A stretch of 64,000 bases of DNA. Origin: Nesterenkonia sp. Act20. Its GTDB lineage: Bacteria; Actinomycetota; Actinomycetes; Actinomycetales; Micrococcaceae. Of the stretch, positions 48,482 to 57,594 are shown in pieces (within the stretch, counting starts at the first letter, position 1; each line of letters opens with the position of its first letter). A program made the position numbers and the translations under genes. The notes under the pieces are model-generated. The model had not been told where the DNA came from. It made no database searches and was given only the letters and a program-made list of their open reading frames with translations. The stretch is from NCBI RefSeq assembly GCF_019173455.1, contig NZ_JADPQH010000002.1:573490-637489 (forward strand), given 5' to 3'.

Positions 48482-49606
48482 CTAGACGCTGATCCGCTGC
48501 ACCGGCTGGGAGGAGTCCGCCGGGATCTCCATGCCGGAGGGCTCCACTCCCGCGGCCACGAGTTGGGCGCCCAGGGCGGCGACCATCGCGCCGTTGTCGG
48601 TGCACAGGCTCACCGGCGGGATGCGCAGCTCGATTTCGGCCGCCGCGCAGCGCTCGGTCAGCAGCTCGCGCAGCCGCTGGTTCGCCGCCACGCCCCCGCC
48701 GAGCAGGAGTGTGTGGATCCCATGTTCCCGCGCAGCCCGAACTGCCTTGCTGGTGAGCACATCGACCACAGCCTCTTGGAAGCTGGCGGCGATGTCATGG
48801 ACGGGGACCTCGAGGCCGGCGGATTCGAACTGCTCCACGGCGCGGGCCACAGCGGTCTTGAGCCCGGAGAAGGACCAGTTGTGCCGGTGCTTGCCCGGCG
48901 CCTGCGCGCTGCCCTCGAACTTCGGCATGGTCAGTCCGCGCGGGAATCTGAAAGCCGTGGGATCTCCGTGCGCGGCTGCGGCGGCGATGGCGGGCCCGCC
49001 GGGGTATCCCAGTCCGAGCAGTCGGGCGGTCTTGTCGAAGGCCTCCCCGGCGGCGTCGTCGATGGTTGATCCCAGCAGCTGCACCTGCGAGGTCAATGAG
49101 ACCACGCGCAGGATCTCGGTGTGGCCGCCGGAGACCAGCAGCGCCCCGGTGTTCTCTGGGAGCTCCGTCATGGGCGACGAGGACTCGAGCAGACCCACTC
49201 CGACGTGGGCCACCAGGTGGTTGACCCCGTAGAGGGGCTTTCCGGCGGCCAGCGCCAACCCCTTCGCGGCGGAGAGTCCCACCATCAGCGCGCCGGCGAG
49301 CCCCGGCCCGGCGGTCACCGCGATCGCATCCACATCCTTGAGCTGGATCCCGGCGGTGTCCAGCGCCTGACGCAGCGTGGGCACGAACGCCTCCAGGTGC
49401 GCGCGGGCGGCGATCTCCGGGATGACGCCGCCGAAGCGCGCATGTTCCTCCATCGAGGAGGAGACGGTGTTGGCCAGCAGCTCGGTGCCGCGGACGATGC
49501 CGATCCCGGTCTCATCGCAGGAGGTCTCGATGCCCAGCACCAGCGGCGCCTGCGGCAGCGACTGCCCCGACTTGCGGGGCGTGGGAAGCGTGGAGAGAGC
49601 GGTCAT
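48482..49606 (-). CDS. tsaD: tRNA N6-adenosine threonylcarbamoyltransferase (TsaD/Kae1)
   Basis: 374 residues; transfers threonylcarbamoyl to A37 of ANN-decoding tRNAs. '[15 protein letters not shown]', the metal-binding '[10 protein letters not shown]' and '[12 protein letters not shown]' histidines, '[11 protein letters not shown]', '[26 protein letters not shown]' and '[14 protein letters not shown]' are all intact. The frame is open to 49912 but the ATG at 49606 (overlapping the rimI stop by ATGA) gives the family N-terminus. It is the last gene of the alr-tsaE-tsaB-rimI-tsaD run. Confidence 0.96.
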   Translation of the reverse strand: MTALSTLPTPRKSGQSLPQAPLVLGIETSCDETGIGIVRGTELLANTVSSSMEEHARFGGVIPEIAARAHLEAFVPTLRQALDTAGIQLKDVDAIAVTAGPGLAGALMVGLSAAKGLALAAGKPLYGVNHLVAHVGVGLLESSSPMTELPENTGALLVSGGHTEILRVVSLTSQVQLLGSTIDDAAGEAFDKTARLLGLGYPGGPAIAAAAAHGDPTAFRFPRGLTMPKFEGSAQAPGKHRHNWSFSGLKTAVARAVEQFESAGLEVPVHDIAASFQEAVVDVLTSKAVRAAREHGIHTLLLGGGVAANQRLRELLTERCAAAEIELRIPPVSLCTDNGAMVAALGAQLVAAGVEPSGMEIPADSSQPVQRISV

Positions 49607-50175
49607 GACAAGGGGCTCCTGAGATCGGTGGCGGAGCTGCGGGTGGGGAGATCGGTCAGCGGCCGGCGCATGATCAGCGCGTCCTGACCGTCGGGGTAGT
49701 AGCGGGCGCGGGTATGGATCGGCTCGAATCCCTCGCGCAGATACAGCGCCTGCGCGCCGGGGTTGTCGGCACGCACCTCCAGCAGGATCTGTTCCGCGCC
49801 TCGTGCACGCGCGGCGTCGACGAGCAGCCCGAGAAGTCTGGTCCCGAGTCCACGTCCCTGCATCTCGGGTGCCACCGCCAGGGTCTGCACATCCGCCAGG
49901 GGCAGCACGCACATCATCCCGGCGTACCCAGCGAGCTCACCCCCGACTGTGCGCGCGGTCCAGTAGCGGCGGGTTCCCGCGTCGGTGCCACCTGCTGCGT
50001 CTGCTGCGCCGCCGTCATCTGCGGCGGCGCTGGTGTGGGCCAGCTCGTCGTAGAAGAAGCTCTCTGGCCAGGCGTCGTGGGGAAACAGTCGGTTCTCCAG
50101 CGCGAGCACCTCGGGGACGTCCAGCGCGGTCATCGCAGCGATGGTGAAGGAGTTCGTGGCGGGTGTCTCGCTCAC
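49603..50175 (-). CDS. rimI: RimI-like N-alpha-acetyltransferase
   Basis: 190 residues of the GNAT fold: '[21 protein letters not shown]' and the CoA loop '[28 protein letters not shown]' with '[38 protein letters not shown]'. RimI acetylates ribosomal protein S18 in E. coli; here the gene sits between tsaB and tsaD, as in many actinobacteria. A Gly/Ala/Asp-rich insertion (about 50-68) is unusual. The start is GTG overlapping the tsaB stop (GTGA). Confidence 0.9.
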   Translation of the reverse strand: MSETPATNSFTIAAMTALDVPEVLALENRLFPHDAWPESFFYDELAHTSAAADDGGAADAAGGTDAGTRRYWTARTVGGELAGYAGMMCVLPLADVQTLAVAPEMQGRGLGTRLLGLLVDAARARGAEQILLEVRADNPGAQALYLREGFEPIHTRARYYPDGQDALIMRRPLTDLPTRSSATDLRSPLS

Positions 50176-50921
50176 GAGGCGGCCGTCCGTGGGCGCACCT
50201 GGGCGGGAACCTTGGCATCGGATTCACGCAGGTACAGCGGCAGCGGCTCGCGCAGCCTGGCAGGGCCCGGCGTCTGAGCGATCTGGCCGAGCTCCACCGC
50301 GTCGGGGAGCCAGCTCGCCTCCATCGCGGATCGGGCCTTCAGCGCTTCGGGGTACAGGCCCGCTCCGATCCCCACGGCAGGAAGATCGGGCAGCTCGCTG
50401 GCGGCGCTGACATGAGGCCCGTCGACGAGTTCAGCAGACGCTGCGTGATCAGGGCCCGCGGCGGCACGGCTGCGGTATCGCGCCCAGTAGACCTCGCGCC
50501 GTCGTGCGTCGCTCACGGCAAGGAATTCGACCCCTGCCTCAACAGGGCCGCCGAGGTGGTCACCGGCGGGGTCACTGGCAGAATCACCGGCCGGGTCACC
50601 GGCGGGGCTCTGGGTGACCGCGCGGTGAGCCAATGAATCGAGGCTGCAGAGTCCATGCAGCGGCACCTGCCAGACCTCCGCCAGCGCGTGCGCCAGCGCC
50701 AGTCCGACGCGCAGGCCGGTGAAGGGCCCGGGACCCACGCCGACGACGACGCCGCCCAGCCCGCCACCGTCGACGCCGGCCTGGCGCATCGTCTCCGCCA
50801 CGGCGGCGGCGAGCACCTCGGCGTGGTCGGTGGTCTCAGAGGTGCGCCACTGGGCGAGCACCCGGCCCTGGTCGAGCACGGCGACGGAGGCGCCGGCAGA
50901 GGAGTCAATCGCGAGAATCAC
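50172..50921 (-). CDS. tsaB: t6A biosynthesis protein TsaB
   Basis: 249 residues; the ASKHA-fold partner of TsaD. It starts 'VILAIDSSAGASVAVL', with 'HAEVLAAAVAETMRQAG' and 'VVVGVGPGPFTGLRVGLALAHALAEV'. The large upstream frame is rejected because it runs antisense-like through tsaE; the GTG at 50921 is the only start next to the family N-terminus. An in-frame 12-nt tandem repeat (50560-50607) inserts Gly-Asp-Pro-Ala-like residues. TACCAT lies 6 nt before the GTG, so an internal leaderless promoter is possible besides readthrough from tsaE. Confidence 0.92.
   Translation of the reverse strand: MILAIDSSAGASVAVLDQGRVLAQWRTSETTDHAEVLAAAVAETMRQAGVDGGGLGGVVVGVGPGPFTGLRVGLALAHALAEVWQVPLHGLCSLDSLAHRAVTQSPAGDPAGDSASDPAGDHLGGPVEAGVEFLAVSDARRREVYWARYRSRAAAGPDHAASAELVDGPHVSAASELPDLPAVGIGAGLYPEALKARSAMEASWLPDAVELGQIAQTPGPARLREPLPLYLRESDAKVPAQVRPRTAAS
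50560..50607 (+). repeat. 12-nt tandem repeat inside tsaB
   Basis: Four units of GTCACCGGCGGG (50560-50571, 50572-50583, 50584-50595, 50596-50607); first and last are identical and the middle two carry a few changes. The period keeps the frame. Confidence 0.85.
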
Positions 50922-50938
50922 CCCTCCATGGTAGTTCT

Positions 50939-51538
50939 TCACAGCGTCGGCGGCTGCGCCCAGGCGGGCCCATAGCCCCGCAGCACAGCGCGGCGGGCGG
51001 AGCCCATGACATCGGCTTCGGTCTCGGAGAAATCGGTGATGATCTCCGGCTCCGCCGAGGCATCGGAGGAGTCCGCGTCCGGACGGGGCGAGGAGTCCTC
51101 GCGCAGAAGCTCGAGGTCGAGCCAGGAGCCGTCGGGGCCGACGAGCGCCGACTCCACCACTCCCCGTCCCCACTCCACAACGGTCACGGCGTCCGCCATG
51201 GTGGAGAGCAGATCCAGCGACTCCAGTCCCGCCGAGTCGCTGCGGTAGGCATCCACGTGGACCAGGTCGGGGCCTTCACTCTCCGCGCGGTGAATCCGGC
51301 TGAGGATGAAGGTCGGGGAACTGATCATCCCGGTGACGCCGAGTGCGGCACCCAGGGACTGGGTGAACGTGGTCTTTCCTGCGCCCAGTCCACCGGTGAG
51401 CACCAGCAGGTCTCCCGGCCCGAGTCGAGCGGCGAGGCGTGCGGCGAAATCAGCGGTGTCCTCGAGGCCTTCGAGGGCCACCTCGATGCGCCAGAGCTCC
51501 CCTGCGGGCGGAGACACCGGGCCCGGCCGGGCGCTCAT
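50939..51538 (-). CDS. tsaE: t6A biosynthesis ATPase TsaE
   Basis: 199 residues. Walker A 'LTGGLGAGKTTFTQSLGAALG', switch segment 'ISSPTFILSRIH' and 'LVHVDAYRSDSAGLESLDL' plus 'VTVVEWGRG' mark the TsaE P-loop ATPase that drives the TsaB-TsaD complex. The C-terminal ~45 residues (acidic, then 'SARRAVLRGYGPAW') extend beyond the ~150-residue family core. The start overlaps the alr stop by ATGA. Confidence 0.95.
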   Translation of the reverse strand: MSARPGPVSPPAGELWRIEVALEGLEDTADFAARLAARLGPGDLLVLTGGLGAGKTTFTQSLGAALGVTGMISSPTFILSRIHRAESEGPDLVHVDAYRSDSAGLESLDLLSTMADAVTVVEWGRGVVESALVGPDGSWLDLELLREDSSPRPDADSSDASAEPEIITDFSETEADVMGSARRAVLRGYGPAWAQPPTL

Positions 51539-52734
51539 GAATGGCCCTGGCCGGTCAACGGCGTCCCGTCGTCGTCCGCGGCGGTGCCGGGCAGCGGCGG
51601 GAGCTCTGAGTCCACGACCACGCGGGGCACGCGCTCACCGATGCGGGTGATGATCTCGTAGTTGTTGGTCCCCGCCGCGGCGCCCCACTCGGCAGCCTCG
51701 ATCCCGGAGTCACCGCCGAAGATCACCACCTCGTCACCTACGGAGATCTCAGTGTCGAGCTCCGCGAGGTCCACCACGAACTGATCCATCGCCACCCGCC
51801 CCACGGACTGGTAGCGGCGGCCATTGATGCAGACCGGAGCGTGGACGGCGACGCGCGGGATGCCGTCGGCGTATCCCATCGGGATGAGCGCGAGTGTGGT
51901 GGGCTGGTCCACGCGGTGGGTGAGGCCATAGCTGATCCCCTGCCCGGCCGGCACGCGCTTGACGTTGGCCACCGAGGTGCGCAGCTCCATCGCCGGGCGC
52001 AGTCCCAGGTCCTCCGTGGTCCGGTCGGCGAAGGGGCTCTGCCCGTACACCCCGACGCCCACGCGCACCATGTCGAAATGCGCGTCCGGGCGGGACAGCG
52101 CGGCCGGGGTGTTGGCGACGTGGCGCAGATCCGGGACGATCCGGTGTTCCTGGGCCACCTCCAGCGCGTGACGGTAGAGATCAAGCTGGGCGTCGGTCTC
52201 CCGGCGGTCCGGCTCATCGGCCACGGCCAGGTGGGTGAAGATGCCTTCGATGCTGATCAACCCGCGTTCCTGGTAGTTCGCCGCGGTGCGCAGCAGCTCG
52301 GGCCAGTCCTCGATGGTGCATCCGTTGCGACCGAGTCCGGTGTCGATCTTCAGGTGCACGCGTGCGGGGCGCTGCAGCGACTCTGCGGCCTCCGCCACAG
52401 GATGAAGCTCCCACCCGGAGATGCCCAGGTCTATGTGCTCGGAGATGGCCTGGGCGAAATCGGTTCCGCGGGTGTGCAGCCAGGCGAGGATGGGAGCCTG
52501 GATTCCGGCCTCGCGGAGCGCCAGCGCCTCGCTCACATGGGCGGTTCCCAGCCAGTCGGCGCCGGCGTCCAGGGCAGCCCGAGCACTGGTCAGGGCGCCG
52601 TGGCCGTACCCCTCCGCCTTGACCGCCACCATCACCTTGGCGGGGTGCACATAGGAGGCGATGGTGCGCACATTGTGCCGGATTGCGGCAGGGTCGATCA
52701 CCGCTGCGCGTTCAGGCCCGAGAGTCTGTTCCAT
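51535..52734 (-). CDS. alr: Alanine racemase
   Basis: 399 residues from the ATG at 52734; PLP enzyme making D-alanine for peptidoglycan. The PLP-lysine is Lys39 in 'VMVAVKAEGYGHG' (family KA(N/D)AYGHG). 'HLKIDTGLGRNG' and 'GISYGLTHRVD' with the catalytic Tyr, and 'PMGYADGIPR', 'VGRVAMDQFVVDL' are present. TACAGT stands exactly 7 nt before the ATG and overlaps an alternative GTG at 52743, arguing for a leaderless start. It heads the tsaE-tsaB-rimI-tsaD run. Confidence 0.95.
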   Translation of the reverse strand: MEQTLGPERAAVIDPAAIRHNVRTIASYVHPAKVMVAVKAEGYGHGALTSARAALDAGADWLGTAHVSEALALREAGIQAPILAWLHTRGTDFAQAISEHIDLGISGWELHPVAEAAESLQRPARVHLKIDTGLGRNGCTIEDWPELLRTAANYQERGLISIEGIFTHLAVADEPDRRETDAQLDLYRHALEVAQEHRIVPDLRHVANTPAALSRPDAHFDMVRVGVGVYGQSPFADRTTEDLGLRPAMELRTSVANVKRVPAGQGISYGLTHRVDQPTTLALIPMGYADGIPRVAVHAPVCINGRRYQSVGRVAMDQFVVDLAELDTEISVGDEVVIFGGDSGIEAAEWGAAAGTNNYEIITRIGERVPRVVVDSELPPLPGTAADDDGTPLTGQGHS

Positions 52735-52741
52735 GACCTCC

Positions 52742-52747
52742 ACTGTA
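52742..52747 (-). promoter_or_regulatory. Candidate -10 of a leaderless alr promoter
   Basis: TACAGT on the minus strand, 7 nt (GGAGGTC) before the alr ATG. The GGAGG in between could alternatively be a closely spaced ribosome binding site. Confidence 0.45.
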
Positions 52748-52776
52748 TCGGCGAGGGCGCACGATGCGCCCAGCCG

Positions 52777-54261
52777 CTATTCGCGCAGCGCGCCGATCAG
52801 CGCGGAGGCACCGAAATGTCCGAAGCCCTGGGGGTCCAGCCGCTGCGCGGCGGCGGCGTGCATCCGAGCGCCCTCCGCGGCGATCCGCACCCAGTCCTGT
52901 TCATGGTCGGTGTCGGCAGTCGCCAGCAGCGCACCGATGATCCCGGTGAGGACATCGCCGGTGCCTGCGGTGGCGAGGCCGGGAGTCGCCGACCGCACGA
53001 TCAGCGGGGCGCCTCCGGAGGGTCCGGCCACCACCGTGCTGGGACCCTTGAGCAGCACCGTGGCTCCCAGCGCTTCGGCCAGGGCCTGGGTCGCGGCGAG
53101 CGTGTCGGGCTGATCGGCGAGAAGTCTCTGAAGGGACTCGTCCTCCAGCGCCTCGGCCAGCCGCCGGGCCTCCCCCAGATGCGGGGTGAGGATCAGCTGT
53201 GCGCCGAGGTCTCCCGAGGTGAGCAGGTCTCCTCGCAGCAGCTCGAGGCCGGAGGCGTCGAGCACGCAGGGCACCTTTGAATCCACCGTGGCGCGAAGCA
53301 TGGTCTCGCCCTCCACCAGGCGGGACCTGTCTTTGCCGAGCCCGGGTCCGATCGCGGCGGCGGTTGCGCCGTCGAAGGCCTTGGCACCGCGGCCGTGGCT
53401 CATCACGGCTTCGGGCCACCCTTGCAGCACGGCGGCGGAGACCGTGGCATCTGCCTGGAGCCGGACCATCCCGACGCCGGAGGTGATGGCGGATCCCACG
53501 GTCAGCTGGGCGGCACCCGGGAACTGGGGCGATCCGGCCACCACCTGCAGGCTGCCGCGACTGTATTTGTGGTCACCGAGGCGCGGCTTGCGTCGCGTCG
53601 GTTCTGGGGCGATGAGCTCCCACGCAGCCGGCTCTGGGAGGTGGTCCTGCAGCCCGATGTCCACCGTGTGGATCTTTCCGCTGCGCAGACCTCCCTCACC
53701 GAGCAGCAGCCCGAGCTTGGCCCCGCCGAAGGTGACGGTGTGCTCAGCGGTCAGCGCCTGACCCGGGCAGCGACCGGTATCGGCGTCGACCCCGGAGGGT
53801 ATGTCGCAAGCGACGACGGTGCTGGTGCTGGCTGCCTGAGCGAGACCAGGAACTTCGGGCAGCGCGAAGGCTCCCCGAGCCCCGGTGCCCAGCACGGCGT
53901 CGATCAGCACCGCGGTGTCCGCAGGCACGGAGAACAGCAGCCGTCCGCCGGCGGCGCGGAACGCCTCGAGCGCCTCGGGGTGCGCGCGGTCGGCGACGAG
54001 CACCGCTGCGGCGTCCACGCCGCGAGCCCGCAGCACGGTCAGCGCGTAGAGGCCGTCTCCACCGTTGTTTCCGGCACCGATGAGTCCGAGCACCTGCGCA
54101 CCGTAGATCTTGCCGCTGCTGCGCAACAGATCCAGCACATAGGAGGCCAGGCCGTGGGCCGCACGGCGCATCAGGTCAGGACCCGCGCCAGCCTCGAGAA
54201 GTGGAGTCTCAGCGGCGCGGATCTGAGCACCGGAATACACCGGTGTGGTTGCTCTGGACAT
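52777..54261 (-). CDS. nnrD: Bifunctional NAD(P)H-hydrate epimerase / ADP-dependent dehydratase
   Basis: 494 residues repairing hydrated NAD(P)H. The N-terminal epimerase half (YjeF_N) shows 'GLIGAGNNGGDGLYALTVLRARG' and 'IDAVLGTGARGAFALP' with 'CDIPSGVDADTGR'. The C-terminal dehydratase half (ribokinase-like, YjeF_C) begins 'DHKYSRGSLQVVAGSPQFPGAAQLT' and has 'AIGPGLGKDR', 'LTPHLGEARRL', 'LKGPSTVVAGP' and 'GLATAGTGDVLTGIIGALLA'. Both activities look intact. It begins 2 nt after the acpS stop. Confidence 0.95.
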   Translation of the reverse strand: MSRATTPVYSGAQIRAAETPLLEAGAGPDLMRRAAHGLASYVLDLLRSSGKIYGAQVLGLIGAGNNGGDGLYALTVLRARGVDAAAVLVADRAHPEALEAFRAAGGRLLFSVPADTAVLIDAVLGTGARGAFALPEVPGLAQAASTSTVVACDIPSGVDADTGRCPGQALTAEHTVTFGGAKLGLLLGEGGLRSGKIHTVDIGLQDHLPEPAAWELIAPEPTRRKPRLGDHKYSRGSLQVVAGSPQFPGAAQLTVGSAITSGVGMVRLQADATVSAAVLQGWPEAVMSHGRGAKAFDGATAAAIGPGLGKDRSRLVEGETMLRATVDSKVPCVLDASGLELLRGDLLTSGDLGAQLILTPHLGEARRLAEALEDESLQRLLADQPDTLAATQALAEALGATVLLKGPSTVVAGPSGGAPLIVRSATPGLATAGTGDVLTGIIGALLATADTDHEQDWVRIAAEGARMHAAAAQRLDPQGFGHFGASALIGALRE

Positions 54262-54263
54262 GT

Positions 54264-54614
54264 TCAGCCTTCCGCCACCACCATGGCGGTGGCCACGTCA
54301 CCGTCGTGAGAGAGGGACAGGTGCCAGCGCTTGACACCACGGGAATCGGCCACTGTGGCGACCGTGCCGGAGACCTCCACCGAGGGCGCCCCGGCGGAGT
54401 CCATGACGACCTGGCAGTCCTGCCAGTTCATGCCCGCGGGTGCACCCAGGGCCTTCGCCACAGCCTCCTTGGCGGCGAACCTGGCGGCCAGCGAGCGGGT
54501 GTTGAGCTCCCGCTCTGCGGGCACGAACAGTCGTTCGCGCAGCGCAGGCGTGCGGCGCAGCTGATGCTCGAACCGCGTCACCAGGACGACGTCGACTCCG
54601 ATACCGACGATCAT
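54264..54614 (-). CDS. acpS: Holo-[acyl-carrier-protein] synthase
   Basis: 116 residues; transfers 4'-phosphopantetheine from CoA to ACP. '[18 protein letters not shown]' carries the Mg-binding Asp, '[20 protein letters not shown]' the F/W-x-x-K-E-A motif, and '[20 protein letters not shown]' the C-terminal signature. It lies 28 nt after glmS and 2 nt before nnrD. Confidence 0.95.
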   Translation of the reverse strand: MIVGIGVDVVLVTRFEHQLRRTPALRERLFVPAERELNTRSLAARFAAKEAVAKALGAPAGMNWQDCQVVMDSAGAPSVEVSGTVATVADSRGVKRWHLSLSHDGDVATAMVVAEG

Positions 54615-54642
54615 GTCTCTCTCCTCGTCTGAGCTGCGAGTG

Positions 54643-56511
54643 TCACTCCACGGTGACGGATTTCGCCAGGTTGCGCGGCTGGTCGACGTCGTAGCCCTTC
54701 TCTGCGGCCAGTGCGCAGGCGAAGATCTGCAGCGGCACGGTGGTCAGCAGCGGCATCAGCAGCGGCTGGGTCTCGGGCACGTAGAAGACCTGCTCGGAGT
54801 AATCCACGACGTCGGCGTCGCCAGCCTCGGCGACCGTGATCGTCTTGGCACCGCGGGCGCGGACCTCCTGGATGTTGGAGACCACCTTGGCATGCAGCGA
54901 GTCGCGGCCATGCGGGGAGGGCACGACGACGAAGACCGGCTGGCCCTGGTCGATCAGTGCGATCGGGCCGTGCTTGAGCTCACCGGCGGCGAAGCCCTCC
55001 GCGTGGATGTAGGCGATCTCCTTGAGCTTGAGCGCACCTTCCATCGCGACCGGGTAGCCGACGTGGCGGCCGAGGAACAGCACCGACGGGGCCTGAGCCA
55101 TCTCTCGAGCCAGCTCACGGATCTGCTCGCCGCCGTCGAGGACCTCCTGGATCTTGCCCGGGATCTTGTGCAGATCGGCAAGGATGTCGTCGATCTCTCC
55201 CTGGAAGAGCTTCCCGCGCAGCTGCGCCATGTACAGGCCCAACAGGTAGGAGGCGGTGATCTGCGCAAGGAAGGCTTTGGTGGAGGCCACGGCGATCTCG
55301 GGACCGGCGTGGGTGTAGAGCACGGCGTCGGATTCGCGCGGGATGGTGGACCCGTTGGTGTTGCAGATCGCCAGCGTGCGCGCGCCTTGCTCCTTGGCGT
55401 AGCGGACCGCCATAAGCGTATCCATGGTCTCGCCGGACTGGGACAGCGAGACGATCAGCGTGGAGTCGTCGATGATGGGATCGCGGTAGCGGAACTCATG
55501 GCTGAGCTCGACCTCGACCGGGACGCGCACCCAGTGCTCGATCGCATATTTGGCGACCATTCCCGCGTAGGCGGAGGTCCCGCAGGCCAGCACGATGATC
55601 TTGGAGATGTTCTTGAGCTCTTCAGGATCGATGCGCAGCTCGTCGAGCACCAGACGGCCGGAGGCGTCGGTGCGGCCCAACAGGGTGTCCTCCACCGCCT
55701 TGGGCTGATCGTGGATCTCCTTCTCCATGAAGGTGCCGAAGCCGCCCTTCTCAGCGGCGGCGGCGTCCCAGTTCACGGAGAAGCGCTTGCCCTCGGCGGG
55801 AGACCCGTCGAAGTTGATGATGGCGACGTCGTCGGTGGTGATGGTCACGACCTGGTCCTGCTCGAGCTCGACCGCCTCACGGGTGAAGTCGATGAAGCCG
55901 GAGACGTCGGAGCCGAGGAAGTTCTCCCCGTCGCCCAGGCCCACCACCAGCGGTGAGTTGCGGCGGGAGGCCACCACTCGGTCCGGCTGGTCGGCGTGCA
56001 CCGCGAGCAGGGTGAAGGCACCCTCGAGCTGGTTCGCCGCCAGGCGCATCGCCTCGGTGAGGTCTCCGCCCGTGGCGGTGAAGTGCTGTGCGATCAGCTT
56101 CGCAGCGACCTCGGTGTCGGTCTCGGAGGCGAAGGTCTCCCCGGTGGAGACGAGCTTGGCCTTGAGCTGCGCGAAGTTCTCGATGATGCCGTTGTGGATC
56201 ACGGCGAGCTTATCGCCGTCGGCCAAGTGAGGGTGCGCATTCAGGTCATTGGGTGCACCGTGGGTGGCCCAGCGGGTATGTCCGATGCCCACCGAGGCTT
56301 CAGTCATGGGCTCGGCCTCGATCTCGCTGAGGAGATTGGCGAGCTTGCCGGACTTCTTCCTCATGGAGACGGTCCCGGAGGCCACAGTGGCCACTCCCGC
56401 GGAGTCATATCCCCGGTATTCCAGGCGACGGAGTCCCTCGAGGAGCACATCAAGGGCTCCGTGCTGGCTGGTCTTCTCAGGCAGGCCGATATAGCCGACA
56501 ATTCCACACAT
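54643..56511 (-). CDS. glmS: Glutamine--fructose-6-phosphate aminotransferase (isomerizing)
   Basis: 622 residues making glucosamine-6-phosphate for peptidoglycan. The N-terminal CGIVGYIG (nucleophile Cys2 after Met removal), '[21 protein letters not shown]' and glutaminase residues are followed by two SIS domains ('[18 protein letters not shown]', '[20 protein letters not shown]') and the C-terminal '[13 protein letters not shown]'. The frame is open to 56658, but MCGIVG at 56511 is the obligatory start. TACGCT lies 7 nt upstream. It works in one pathway with glmM, 2.7 kb away. Confidence 0.97.
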   Translation of the reverse strand: MCGIVGYIGLPEKTSQHGALDVLLEGLRRLEYRGYDSAGVATVASGTVSMRKKSGKLANLLSEIEAEPMTEASVGIGHTRWATHGAPNDLNAHPHLADGDKLAVIHNGIIENFAQLKAKLVSTGETFASETDTEVAAKLIAQHFTATGGDLTEAMRLAANQLEGAFTLLAVHADQPDRVVASRRNSPLVVGLGDGENFLGSDVSGFIDFTREAVELEQDQVVTITTDDVAIINFDGSPAEGKRFSVNWDAAAAEKGGFGTFMEKEIHDQPKAVEDTLLGRTDASGRLVLDELRIDPEELKNISKIIVLACGTSAYAGMVAKYAIEHWVRVPVEVELSHEFRYRDPIIDDSTLIVSLSQSGETMDTLMAVRYAKEQGARTLAICNTNGSTIPRESDAVLYTHAGPEIAVASTKAFLAQITASYLLGLYMAQLRGKLFQGEIDDILADLHKIPGKIQEVLDGGEQIRELAREMAQAPSVLFLGRHVGYPVAMEGALKLKEIAYIHAEGFAAGELKHGPIALIDQGQPVFVVVPSPHGRDSLHAKVVSNIQEVRARGAKTITVAEAGDADVVDYSEQVFYVPETQPLLMPLLTTVPLQIFACALAAEKGYDVDQPRNLAKSVTVE

Positions 56512-56534
56512 AGCCCATAGCGTATCGTGTCTAC
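56512..56534. promoter_or_regulatory. 23-bp divergent promoter region of glmS and coaA with overlapping -10 elements
   Basis: On the minus strand TACGCT (plus 56519-56524) ends 7 nt before the glmS ATG; on the plus strand TATCGT (56523-56528) ends 6 nt before the coaA GTG. The two hexamers overlap by two bases, so polymerase could occupy only one direction at a time. No ribosome binding site fits in either leader. Confidence 0.6.
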
Positions 56535-57587
56535 GTGTCTGAACACCCATCCGATGATCCTCATCCGCGCACGTCCACCGGGTCTCTGCCCGCCGTGGTG
56601 GCGGGCACGGCCCCCTGGGCGGGATCACCTGCCAAGCCCGGTCAGCCGGGTGCCTCACACTCTCCTTTCGCCGAACTGGACCGTCACGCCTGGGCGCGCC
56701 TGGCCGATACGATAGAGCAGCCGCTGAACCAGGACGACGTCGACCGTCTCCGCGGCATCGGCGAGCACCTCTCGCTCAACGAGGTCGAACAGATCTACCT
56801 GCCGCTGAGCCGGCTGCTCTCCATCTACGTGGAGTCCGCCGCGCATCTGCGCTCGGCGGCCAATGAGTTCCTCGGTGAACAGACCCTCCGGACCCCGTTC
56901 GTGATCGGCGTCGCCGGCTCCGTTGCGGTGGGCAAGTCCACGACTGCCCGCGTGCTCCAGGAGATGCTGCGCAGATGGCCCTCCACCCCCCGCGTGGAGC
57001 TGGTCACCACCGATGGTTTCCTCTATCCCAATGCGGAGCTTCAGCGCCGCGGAATCATGGACCGCAAGGGCTTCCCCGAGGCCTACGACCGCAGAGGGCT
57101 GCTGCGGATGGTCTCGGAGGTGAAGTCCGGCAAGCCGGAGGTCCGGGCGCCCTGGTACTCCCACCTGGTCTATGACATCGTGCCCGATCGCGAAGTCGTG
57201 ATCCGACAGCCCGATGTGCTCATCGTGGAGGGGCTCAACGTCCTGCAGCCCGCACGGGTGCGCGAGGACGGCACCACTGGGCTCGCGCTGAGTGACTTCT
57301 TCGACTTCTCCATCTACGTGGATGCGAAGCCCAAGCATATCGAGCAGTGGTACGTGGATCGGTTCATGCGCTGGCGCGACGGGGCCTTCGCGAACCCGGA
57401 GAGCTACTTCCACCAGTACTCCTACCTCGATGACGAGCAGGCGAAGGCCCGGGCCACCGATATCTGGAAGCGGATCAACGGCCCGAATCTCCGCGCAAAC
57501 ATCCAACCGACCCGCTCCAGGGCCCGGCTCGTGATGGCCAAGGGTGAGGACCATTCGGTGTCGCGCGTTCTGCTGCGCAAGGTCTGA
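56535..57587 (+). CDS. coaA: Type I pantothenate kinase
   Basis: 350 residues; first step of CoA synthesis. A disordered ~45-residue Pro/Ser-rich N-terminus precedes the core 'FIYLPLSRLLS' region ('QIYLPLSRLLSIYVESAAHLR'), P-loop 'GVAGSVAVGKSTTARVL', 'ELVTTDGFLYPNAEL', 'RKGFPEAYDRRGLLRMVSEVKSG', 'APWYSHLVYDIVP' and 'FDFSIYVDAKPKHIEQWYVDRF'. The start is GTG. CoA supplies AcpS and the carboxylases encoded nearby. Confidence 0.95.
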   Translation: MSEHPSDDPHPRTSTGSLPAVVAGTAPWAGSPAKPGQPGASHSPFAELDRHAWARLADTIEQPLNQDDVDRLRGIGEHLSLNEVEQIYLPLSRLLSIYVESAAHLRSAANEFLGEQTLRTPFVIGVAGSVAVGKSTTARVLQEMLRRWPSTPRVELVTTDGFLYPNAELQRRGIMDRKGFPEAYDRRGLLRMVSEVKSGKPEVRAPWYSHLVYDIVPDREVVIRQPDVLIVEGLNVLQPARVREDGTTGLALSDFFDFSIYVDAKPKHIEQWYVDRFMRWRDGAFANPESYFHQYSYLDDEQAKARATDIWKRINGPNLRANIQPTRSRARLVMAKGEDHSVSRVLLRKV

Positions 57588-57594
57588 ACCGCCG

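Noticed and set aside
49607-49912. Longer tsaD start
   Set aside because: It runs through rimI in another frame; the ATG at 49606 overlaps the rimI stop and precedes the family N-terminus.
50922-51173. Longer tsaB start
   Set aside because: The extension is an Arg/Gly-rich frame inside tsaE; TsaB proteins begin at VILAIDSS.
56512-56658. Longer glmS start
   Set aside because: GlmS needs an N-terminal Cys directly after Met; the extension overlaps coaA.
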